From the NCBI GenBank assembly GCA_964590315.1, contig CAZPVS010000010.1, forward strand, positions 1 to 36,904: a DNA stretch of 36,904 nucleotides. The letters are read 5' to 3'. Within the stretch, counting starts at the first letter, position 1. The number at the start of each line of letters is the position of its first letter. The notes under the pieces were generated by a model. The model had not been told where the DNA came from. It searched no databases and worked only from the letters and a program-made list of their open reading frames with translations. A program made the translations under genes and the position numbers. This DNA comes from JALRHH01 sp964590315. GTDB taxonomy: Bacteria; Patescibacteriota; Saccharimonadia; Saccharimonadales; JALRHH01. Shown piece by piece: positions 30,074 to 36,904 of the stretch.

Positions 30074-30664
30074 ATGGCAGTTATTCCAACCGTTATCGAG
30101 TCAGAAGGCCGCGTGGAGCGCGCATACGATATATATTCGCGGTTACTCAAAGACCGCATTATCTTTCTTGGAGATGATGTTAACGAGCACACTGCGAACC
30201 TCATTGTCGCCCAGTTACTTTTTCTTGATAATGAAGATTCCAAGAAAGACATCTTCTTGTACATAAATAGTCCTGGAGGCAGCGTGTATGATGCCTTGGC
30301 TATATATGACACGATGAACTATGTGAAGGCAGATGTACAGACAGTCGGAATTGGGGTACAGGCAAGTGCAGCAGCATTCCTACTGAGCAGTGGTGCCAAA
30401 GGTAAGCGATTCCTTCTCCCCCATGCTACTGTCATGATTCACCAGCCCAGCAGCGGAACGCGAGGCAAGGTTACCGACCAGGAGATTGATTTGAAGGAAT
30501 CACTCAGAGTGAAGAGGCTGCTCGAAGCAATTATGGCCAAGAACACAGGTCAAAAGCCTGAGAAGATTCATCACGACATGGAACGAGATTTTTGGATGAC
30601 AGCCGAAGAGGCCCACGAGTACGGAGTGGTTGACGCCATAATCAGCAATCCGCCCAAAAAGTAA
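30074..30664 (+). CDS. clpP: ATP-dependent Clp protease proteolytic subunit ClpP
   Basis: ClpP is the barrel-shaped serine protease that degrades proteins unfolded by ClpC or ClpX. From the chosen start (196 residues, MAVIPTVIESEGRVERAYDI) the catalytic triad is Ser98 (VQASAAAF), His123 (ATVMIHQPSSG) and Asp172 (MERDFWMT). The oxyanion segment INSPGGSVYDALAIYDT is intact. An in-frame ATG at 30026 would add 16 residues but lies upstream of the predicted transcription start. The ATG at 30074 has AAGGA 8 bases upstream. No clpX follows, so ClpC about 16 kb away is a likely partner, supported by the shared CIRCE control. Confidence 0.95.
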   Translation: MAVIPTVIESEGRVERAYDIYSRLLKDRIIFLGDDVNEHTANLIVAQLLFLDNEDSKKDIFLYINSPGGSVYDALAIYDTMNYVKADVQTVGIGVQASAAAFLLSSGAKGKRFLLPHATVMIHQPSSGTRGKVTDQEIDLKESLRVKRLLEAIMAKNTGQKPEKIHHDMERDFWMTAEEAHEYGVVDAIISNPPKK

Positions 30665-30702
30665 TGAGGATTACGCCCCTTCAATTAATCTGTGCTATTT
30701 GG

Positions 30703-30731
30703 TTGACACATTGTAATTTATACCTCACAAT
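30703..30731 (+). promoter_or_regulatory. Promoter of rpoBC
   Basis: TTGACA (30703-30708), exactly 17 bases, then CACAAT (30726-30731). The -35 is perfect and the -10 matches 4 of 6. The predicted start near 30738 gives a leader of about 220 bases before rpoB. Confidence 0.65.
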
Positions 30732-30737
30732 AGTGGA

Positions 30738-30955
30738 TAAGAAGTAGGGTACTGTGGGTTTAGTGTTGCCGCATCTCTGGCACACCCAACCTCCCACGTA
30801 GAAATCTTCGCGCGATAAAACTACTAAACCAAAAATTACAAATGATTAATGGTTAATACATGGACCATAAGTCTCTATGAGATAGCTTATGTACTGGGCA
30901 TATTAACGATTAATCATCATCTATTATCTATTACATAAGTGGGAGTATTGTCTTT
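30738..30955 (+). promoter_or_regulatory. Structured 5' leader of rpoB
   Basis: The leader contains GGTTTAGT (30757-30764) pairing with ACTAAACC (30823-30830) around an inner TGCC/GGCA hairpin. It also holds a long hairpin at 30842-30917, in which ATGATTAATGGTTAATA pairs with TATTAACGATTAATCAT (16 of 17), with inner CATAAG/CTTATG and TCTC-TAT-GAGA. The rpoB Shine-Dalgarno GGGAG (30941-30945) follows. No T tract suggests a terminator. I do not see an L10 leader motif I could confirm. Confidence 0.55.
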
Positions 30956-33900
30956 ATGGCGAAAACCGTTGCCGCTAGTGGCGGAACAACTAAGCGTACA
31001 TACTTTACTAAAGCCGATGACGCACTCAAGTTACCAAACTTGGTTGATCATCAGAACCGCTCGTTCCAGTGGTTTGTTGAAGAGGGTCTAGGGGAGCTGC
31101 TTGCCGAAATCAGCCCCATTGATGACTACACGGGTGCGAAGCTGTCGTTAAGCTTCAAGGACTATCGTTTTGAGGAGCCAAAGCTCTCAGAAGCAGAAGC
31201 CCGTGAAAACAACGTCTCTTATGAGGCACCTTTAAAAGCAACGGTCATCCTTACGAATAAGGTGACAGGTGAAGTTAAAGAGCAGGAAATCTATTTGGGT
31301 GATTACCCATGGATGACAGAGCGTGGCACGTTCGTCATTAACGGTGCTGAACGTGTGGTTGTCTCACAGCTCATTCGTTCTGCGGGTGTATTCTTTACGG
31401 CAGATCAGCATAGCACCCACAACCTCTATGGCGCGAAGGTTATACCTGGTCGTGGTGCATGGCTCGAATTCGAGACTGCCGCCAGCGGTGCTATTTATGT
31501 CAAAATTGACAGGAAGCGTAAGATTGCTGTCACCACGTTGCTCCGAGCCCTTGGCCTGAACGAGGCTCAGATCAGGGATCAGTTTAAACATGTTGATCAA
31601 GGCAAGTTGAGCTATGTCGATGCTACCCTTGAAAAGGACCCCACAAAAGGTGCTAACGATGCACTGATTGAAGTCTACCGCCGTCTCCGCCCAGGTGATT
31701 TGGCAACGGTCGACAACGCGCGATCTCTTATCGAAAACATGTTCTATAATTTCAAGCGTTTTGACTTCAGCCGTGTCGGCCGATACAAGATCAACAAGCG
31801 CTTAAACCTAGACATTACGAATACTATTGAAAATCGTACGATGCGCATTGAGGATCTCGTAGCGATTATTGCCGAGTTGATTCGCTTAAACAATACACAA
31901 GAACCTGCAGACGATATCGATTCTCTTGCGAATCGACGTGTGAAATTGGTTGGTGAGCTTGTACAGCGCCAATTCCGTATTGGTTTACTCCGTATGGAAC
32001 GCAACACCAAAGACCGTATGTCTATGAGTGAAATCGAAACAGTTACTCCTGCACAGCTTATCAACGCTCGTCCCGTCGTGGCAGCTGTTCGTGAATTCTT
32101 TGCGAGTTCTCAGTTATCTCAGTTCATGGATCAAATCAATCCGCTCAGTGAACTTGCACACAAACGACGCTTGAGTTCTATGGGCCCTGGTGGTCTGAGT
32201 CGTGAGCGTGCTGGTTTTGAAGTTCGTGATGCTCACGCAACACACTATGGTCGTATTTGTGCCGTAGAAACGCCTGAAGGTGCCAACATCGGTTTGGTAC
32301 TGAACCTAGCATCATACGCACGTATTAATGACTACGGATTTATAGAGACACCTTATCGAAAAGTGACCAATGCCGTAACCGCCAAAGATGCTGCTGGACA
32401 CATTGCCGCAGTTGATCTTGAAGTAGGCGGCAAGACAGTCGTCAAGGCAGGAGCAATCATAACTGCTGACGCCGCCAAGAAACTTGCGACCGTAAAGGAA
32501 CAAGTTACTTGGCCAGTTCAGGCAGTTGTCACTAGTGACGTTGTTTACTTAGATGCTGCTGCCGAAGAGGCTGCTGTTATCGCTGGTGCCGGTGAGGTTC
32601 TCGACGAGAACGGCCGCTTTACAAGTGACCGTGTTTCAGTGCGTAACCGTTTGAAATCAGTTGAGGTTGATGCCAACGAAGTTACACATATGGACGCATC
32701 ACGGAAGCAGATCATTGGTTCCTCGGCTGGCCTGATTCCATTTGTTGAGAAGAACTACGTCTACCGATCATTGATGGGTAGTAACCAGCAGCGGCAGGCA
32801 GTACCGTTGGTGCAGCCACAGGCTCCAATCGTCGGTACTGGAACTGAAGCAACTGCAGCTCGTAACACCGGTCAACTTATCGTTGCTGAGGCAGACGGTG
32901 AAGTTATCAAGGCTACTGGTGAAGAAGTCGTTGTTAAGTACAAAGAAGGTACGGTTAGCTACCGTCCGCAGCACTTCATTCGCTCAAACGAAGGTACCAG
33001 TATTAACCAAAAAGTTGTTGTAGAGACAGGCCAGAAGGTTAAAGAGGGCGATCCACTCGTAGAGGGAATGTCAATCCAGGGTGGAGAGCTCGCACTTGGT
33101 AAGGACCTCCGTGTCGCATTTATGCCATGGGGCGGCTATAACTTTGAGGACGCCATCATCATTTCTCGTAAACTAGTCGAGGACGACACACTGACATCAG
33201 TACATATTGTGGACTTCATGGTTGAAGTTCGTGAGACTAAACTAGGTCCAGAAATTGTCACTCGTGACATTCCTAACGTATCAGAAGATGCGCTCCGCCA
33301 CCTTGACGAGGATGGAATTGTCCGTATCGGTGCAGAAGTCCACCCAGGCGATATCCTCGTAGGTAAGATTACTCCAAAGGGTGAACAAGAACTGTCAAGC
33401 GAAGAGCGCTTGCTCCGCGCAATATTTGGTGAAAAAGCCAAAGAAGTCCGTGATACCTCTCAGCGTATGAGTAACGGAAAGCACGGTAAAGTCGTCGGTG
33501 TAAAGATATTCAGCCGCGCAAACGGTCACGAGCTCAAAGCCGGTGTTATCATGCAAATCCAGGTGTTTGTTGCCCAGATGCGAAAGATTAGCGTTGGTGA
33601 TAAACTCGGTGGTCGCCACGGTAACAAGGGTGTTATTGCTCGTATCCTGCCTAATGAGGACATGCCATTTACTGAAGATGGAATACCGGTAGATATCGTC
33701 TTGAACCCACTTGGTGTGCCAAGTCGTATGAACATCGGACAATTGTTCGAAACCCACCTTGGTATGGCAGCTCATGCCCTTGGTATGAAAGTCGCTAGCC
33801 CTGCCTTTGATGGTGTACCCGAGGAGAAGATCCAAGAATTACTGCAAGAAGCAGGGTGCCCTGCGGATGGTAAACAGCAGCTGTACGATGGTCGGACAGG

Positions 33901-34516
33901 TGAGGCTTTCCAGGAACGCACCACTGTCGGTCATATGTACATGATCAAGCTCAATCACATGATTGCAGACAAGATCCACGCTCGTTCTACCGGTCCGTAC
34001 ACCATGGTTACGCAGCAGCCACTTGGCGGTAAAGCGCAGAATGGCGGTCAGCGATTCGGAGAAATGGAAGTCTGGGCATTGGAAGCATATGGTGCATCAA
34101 ACACCTTGCAGGAAATGCTAACCATTAAGTCGGATGATGTATATGGGCGTTCAAAAGCCTACGAGGCTATCATCAAGCAGACAGAAATTGTTGGACCAAA
34201 AGTACCAGAATCATTCAACGTGCTCGTGAAAGAGCTACAAGGTCTGGGCCTTAAGGTTGATCTCGTGGCAAGTGACAAGCTTATTGATGCCGAAGCTGTT
34301 TTAGCAGATAACATCAAGGACGAAGCTTTGCATCTTGCAGAGGTTGAAGTGCCTGCACCACTTGCTTCAGACATTGACGTCACGGAAGATGCAACCGCTG
34401 ATGAATTCATCGTTATGGAACTCGAGGATGACATACCCGCAACAACTGTAATTACTAACGAAGACGACGACGCCGAGGCAAATCTCATTGTTGCCAGCGA
34501 CGAGGAGGAGCTCTAA
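30956..34516 (+). CDS. rpoB: DNA-directed RNA polymerase subunit beta
   Basis: RpoB forms half of the polymerase active cleft. The 1186-residue protein is co-linear with non-proteobacterial beta subunits. The rifampicin pocket region SSQLSQFMDQINPLSELAHK starts at Ser384. Residues equivalent to E. coli Gln513, Asp516, His526, Arg529 and Ser531 are kept, while Asn518 is Ile (394). GPGGLSRERAGFEVRDAHAT and ETPEGANIGLVLNLA follow. MPWGGYNFEDAIIISRKLVE, KGEQELSSEERLLRAIFGEK, DKLGGRHGNKGVIARILP and KAQNGGQRFGEMEVWALEAY mark the conserved C-terminal parts. The last 60 residues are unusually acidic (ITNEDDDAEANLIVASDEEEL). The stop overlaps the rpoC ATG by one base. Confidence 0.97.
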   Translation: MAKTVAASGGTTKRTYFTKADDALKLPNLVDHQNRSFQWFVEEGLGELLAEISPIDDYTGAKLSLSFKDYRFEEPKLSEAEARENNVSYEAPLKATVILTNKVTGEVKEQEIYLGDYPWMTERGTFVINGAERVVVSQLIRSAGVFFTADQHSTHNLYGAKVIPGRGAWLEFETAASGAIYVKIDRKRKIAVTTLLRALGLNEAQIRDQFKHVDQGKLSYVDATLEKDPTKGANDALIEVYRRLRPGDLATVDNARSLIENMFYNFKRFDFSRVGRYKINKRLNLDITNTIENRTMRIEDLVAIIAELIRLNNTQEPADDIDSLANRRVKLVGELVQRQFRIGLLRMERNTKDRMSMSEIETVTPAQLINARPVVAAVREFFASSQLSQFMDQINPLSELAHKRRLSSMGPGGLSRERAGFEVRDAHATHYGRICAVETPEGANIGLVLNLASYARINDYGFIETPYRKVTNAVTAKDAAGHIAAVDLEVGGKTVVKAGAIITADAAKKLATVKEQVTWPVQAVVTSDVVYLDAAAEEAAVIAGAGEVLDENGRFTSDRVSVRNRLKSVEVDANEVTHMDASRKQIIGSSAGLIPFVEKNYVYRSLMGSNQQRQAVPLVQPQAPIVGTGTEATAARNTGQLIVAEADGEVIKATGEEVVVKYKEGTVSYRPQHFIRSNEGTSINQKVVVETGQKVKEGDPLVEGMSIQGGELALGKDLRVAFMPWGGYNFEDAIIISRKLVEDDTLTSVHIVDFMVEVRETKLGPEIVTRDIPNVSEDALRHLDEDGIVRIGAEVHPGDILVGKITPKGEQELSSEERLLRAIFGEKAKEVRDTSQRMSNGKHGKVVGVKIFSRANGHELKAGVIMQIQVFVAQMRKISVGDKLGGRHGNKGVIARILPNEDMPFTEDGIPVDIVLNPLGVPSRMNIGQLFETHLGMAAHALGMKVASPAFDGVPEEKIQELLQEAGCPADGKQQLYDGRTGEAFQERTTVGHMYMIKLNHMIADKIHARSTGPYTMVTQQPLGGKAQNGGQRFGEMEVWALEAYGASNTLQEMLTIKSDDVYGRSKAYEAIIKQTEIVGPKVPESFNVLVKELQGLGLKVDLVASDKLIDAEAVLADNIKDEALHLAEVEVPAPLASDIDVTEDATADEFIVMELEDDIPATTVITNEDDDAEANLIVASDEEEL

Positions 34517-36904
34517 TGCGTAGATATTCATACGGCACCAACATTGCTGATTTTGACGCAGTCCGCTTGGCAGTCGCCAGCCCAGAAGACATTCTTGACT
34601 GGAGCTACGGTGAAGTAACCAAGCCAGAAACTATCAACTACCGAACCCAGAAACCAGAACGTGACGGTCTCTTCTGTGAGCGGATCTTTGGCCCCGTCAA
34701 AGATATAAATCCTCACGATGCCAAGTACAAGGGCGTACGATCTCGAGAAGCAGCTGTTGATAAGAATGGCGAAATTGTCACGAAGTCTATTGTTCGCCGT
34801 GAACGCATGGGGCACATTACGCTAGCAACGCCTGTTGCGCACATCTGGTTCCTTCGCGGAACGCCAAGTGCGGTTGGCCTATTGCTCGGCATGACTGTGA
34901 AGAACCTAGAGCGTGTAGCATATTTTGCAAGCTACATTATCAAGAGCGTTAACGTTGAGAAGCGCGACCAAATGCTTGCTGACAAGGAAGCTGAGTTTGC
35001 AGCCGCAAAAGAGGCAGTGAAGCTACGCTATGAAAAAGAAGCTGAAGCAGAAGGTGCTAACGTGAAGGCATTGGCAGAGATGCAAACAAAGGAGCTGGAA
35101 GAGGTTGAAACAGAGTTTGCAACCCTCAAACAGCAGCTTGATAGTCTCGTCAAGCTTAGCTTGATCTCCGAGACAGATTACCGATCTCTTCCCGATGATG
35201 TCGCTGATCTCATCACTGTTGGTATGGGCGGCGCCTCATTAAAGGATATGCTTGAGGAAATTAATCTCAAGGATCTCATCGCTGAGTTAACCGAAGAGGC
35301 CGAAGACGCAAAGGGCCAACGCAAGAAGAAGCTCATGAAACGGCTTCGTTTGCTCGAAAGCATGCTACGTGCTGGTATCAAGCCATCAAGCATGTGTCTT
35401 TCTGTCCTTCCGGTTATTCCCCCAGACCTTCGTCCTATGGTCCAGTTGACTGGTGGTCGTTTTGCGACATCAGACCTGAACGACCTGTATCGCCGCGTCA
35501 TCAACCGTAATAACCGCCTGAAGAAGCTCATTGAGTTGAACGCTCCAGAGGTCATCCGCCGCAACGAACAGCGTATGCTGCAAGAAGCAGTTGATGCACT
35601 GATCGATAATAACAACGCTCGTTCTGGACGTGCTGTCGCTGCAACTGGCCAACGTCGTCGTCTCAAGAGCCTTTCCGACATGCTGAAGGGTAAGCAAGGA
35701 CGATTCCGACAGAACCTACTTGGTAAGCGTGTTGACTATTCCGGACGTTCTGTCATCGTCGCTGGTCCAGAGCTGAAGATTAGTGAGTGTGGTCTACCGA
35801 AGATGATGGCCCTCGAGCTATTTAAGCCATTTGTGATCGGGCATTTAATTGCCAACGAACACGCGCACAACATTCGCTCTGCAACCCGTATGATTGAAAC
35901 TGGCGAAACAGCTGTTTGGGATGCACTCGATGAAGTCATTAAAGGCAAGTACGTGCTGCTTAACCGCGCACCGTCTCTCCACCGTCTCTCCATCCAGGCA
36001 TTCCAGCCTCGTTTGATTGAAGGTAAAGCAATTCAACTCCACCCACTCGTATGTAAAGGATTTAATGCAGACTTCGATGGTGACCAGATGGCTGTGCACC
36101 TTCCACTTTCAGATGAAGCACAAGCCGAGGCGCGTGAGATTATGGCAAGTAGTCGCAACCTCTTAAAGCCTGCTGATGGTTCTCCTATTCTGCACATTGA
36201 GCAGGATATCGTACTGGGTTGTTACTATCTGACGTATGACCGCTTTGCAGATCAGAAGGCTCGTCCGTTTACTGGTGTTTCTGAAGCTCTCATGGCTTTT
36301 GATGCCGGTGAGATAAAGCTTCAGCACCCCGTTCGAATTCCTTTCCGTGGTGAGGTTCGTGAAACGACACTTGGAAAGGTACTCTTCAATGAAATATTCC
36401 CAGAAGATTTCCCATTCCAGTCAGATGCAATGACCAAAAAGAAGTTGTCCGCAGTTATGGCGCTGGCTTATAGTAAATATGGCCAGCTTAAGACGGCCGA
36501 GATTGCTGATGACCTCAAGGATCTCGGGTTTGAATATGCAACCAAGTCTGGGCTTTCAATGGGGATGGGCGACTTCGGTAAGATTGAAGGTATGGATGTA
36601 GCACTGAGCGATGGTGACAAGCGCACAGCTGCTATTGCCGAGCAATTTGAGCAAGGTTTCATTACCGAGGAAGAGCGTTTCCGTTTGACTGTAGACAACT
36701 GGAAGAAGATCGAAGCACGTGTTACTGACATGTTGGCAGAGCAGCTTGCTGGTCGCGACACTTCAACTGCTATCGCAATCACCTCTGGTGCTCGTGGTAA
36801 CATCACCCAGATGAACAACGCTGTTGGTATGCTTGGTGTGCTTCAGGATGCTGCTGGTAACTTGATCGAGCTTCCAATTAAGTCTGGTTACGTGAAGGGT
36901 CTTG
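34516..36904 (+). CDS. rpoC: DNA-directed RNA polymerase subunit beta' (3' end outside window)
   Basis: The first 796 codons of RpoC are present, without a stop. The start is fixed by the TAATG overlap with rpoB and by MRRYSYGTNIADFDAVRLAV. Landmarks are KPERDGLFCERIFGPVKD (46-63), RRERMGHITLATPVAHIWFL, PPDLRPMVQLTGGRFATSDL, NRNNRLKKLIELNAPEVI and the active-site Mg motif FNADFDGDQMAVHLP. The region between Phe58 and Val93, normally a CxC...CxxC zinc finger, reads DINPHDAKYKGVRSREAAVD and has no cysteine. A charged coiled-coil insertion follows at about 155-220, as in Gram-positive type beta' subunits. Confidence 0.97.
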   Translation, partial: MRRYSYGTNIADFDAVRLAVASPEDILDWSYGEVTKPETINYRTQKPERDGLFCERIFGPVKDINPHDAKYKGVRSREAAVDKNGEIVTKSIVRRERMGHITLATPVAHIWFLRGTPSAVGLLLGMTVKNLERVAYFASYIIKSVNVEKRDQMLADKEAEFAAAKEAVKLRYEKEAEAEGANVKALAEMQTKELEEVETEFATLKQQLDSLVKLSLISETDYRSLPDDVADLITVGMGGASLKDMLEEINLKDLIAELTEEAEDAKGQRKKKLMKRLRLLESMLRAGIKPSSMCLSVLPVIPPDLRPMVQLTGGRFATSDLNDLYRRVINRNNRLKKLIELNAPEVIRRNEQRMLQEAVDALIDNNNARSGRAVAATGQRRRLKSLSDMLKGKQGRFRQNLLGKRVDYSGRSVIVAGPELKISECGLPKMMALELFKPFVIGHLIANEHAHNIRSATRMIETGETAVWDALDEVIKGKYVLLNRAPSLHRLSIQAFQPRLIEGKAIQLHPLVCKGFNADFDGDQMAVHLPLSDEAQAEAREIMASSRNLLKPADGSPILHIEQDIVLGCYYLTYDRFADQKARPFTGVSEALMAFDAGEIKLQHPVRIPFRGEVRETTLGKVLFNEIFPEDFPFQSDAMTKKKLSAVMALAYSKYGQLKTAEIADDLKDLGFEYATKSGLSMGMGDFGKIEGMDVALSDGDKRTAAIAEQFEQGFITEEERFRLTVDNWKKIEARVTDMLAEQLAGRDTSTAIAITSGARGNITQMNNAVGMLGVLQDAAGNLIELPIKSGYVKGL

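Noticed and set aside
32096..32176. Natural rifampicin resistance from the Asn518-to-Ile difference in RpoB
   Set aside because: The main drug-contacting residues (equivalents of 513, 516, 526, 529 and 531) are conserved, so one neighbouring change does not support the claim.
1..36904. CRISPR arrays, insertion sequences or prophage
   Set aside because: No regularly spaced repeats, transposase, integrase or phage genes were seen. Most other long antisense frames only mirror real genes.

Overview
The window reads as a contiguous piece of chromosome from a Patescibacteria/CPR bacterium, most likely Candidatus Saccharibacteria (TM7) or a close relative. This is inferred from the gene set, not from a search. 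The signs are a streamlined, mostly housekeeping set, a type IV pilus-type ATPase, a large class A PBP, a lone short malic enzyme with no biosynthetic neighbours, a TyrRS whose HIGH signature reads TIGN, and an RpoC whose N-terminal zinc finger has no cysteines. The standard code fits, with TGA used as stop. I see no prophage, insertion sequence or CRISPR array.

Layout. 1-5.0 kb: the end of dnaE (+), a membrane CAP-domain protein (-), a SpoU-type RNA methyltransferase (-), a PilB/GspE ATPase (+) and malic enzyme (-). 5.1-7.1 kb: rplS (+), a 660-base stretch without a convincing protein gene, then rnhB-yraN (+). That stretch looks like a minus-strand structured RNA: a consensus promoter (TTGACA-N17-TATCAT), a perfect 14-bp closing helix, an internal cloverleaf, and a bidirectional terminator shared with rplS. 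7.1-11.8 kb: an M1 aminopeptidase (-) divergent from nusA (+), whose leader contains an intrinsic terminator, then an unrecognised 211-aa protein. 11.85-17.6 kb: a CIRCE operator, clpC, a membrane-anchored HEVLH protein, radA and a YacL-like PIN-TRAM protein. 17.6-20.7 kb: a class A penicillin-binding protein (-). 20.9-26.5 kb: tyrS, a SAM methyltransferase, recG, a zinc phospholipase C/S1-P1-like protein and rsmD. 26.5-26.9 kb: tRNA-Leu(UAG) followed by a structured element that repeats the tRNA 3' end. 26.9-30.7 kb: hisS, a YdjM-like membrane protein, tig, a second CIRCE and clpP. 30.7 kb to the end: a long structured leader, rpoB and the first part of rpoC.

Two regulatory themes stand out. 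First, many first-in-operon genes have a TATAAT/TATACT-like -10 box only 5-9 bases before the start codon and no Shine-Dalgarno sequence, which predicts leaderless mRNAs. rplS, nusA, clpC, clpP and rpoB instead have real leaders with Shine-Dalgarno sequences. Second, perfect CIRCE operators precede both clpC and clpP, so the ClpCP protease appears to belong to the HrcA heat-shock regulon. The clpC-radA-yacL order resembles the Firmicutes ctsR-mcsA-mcsB-clpC-radA-disA-yacL cluster without ctsR, mcsAB or disA.
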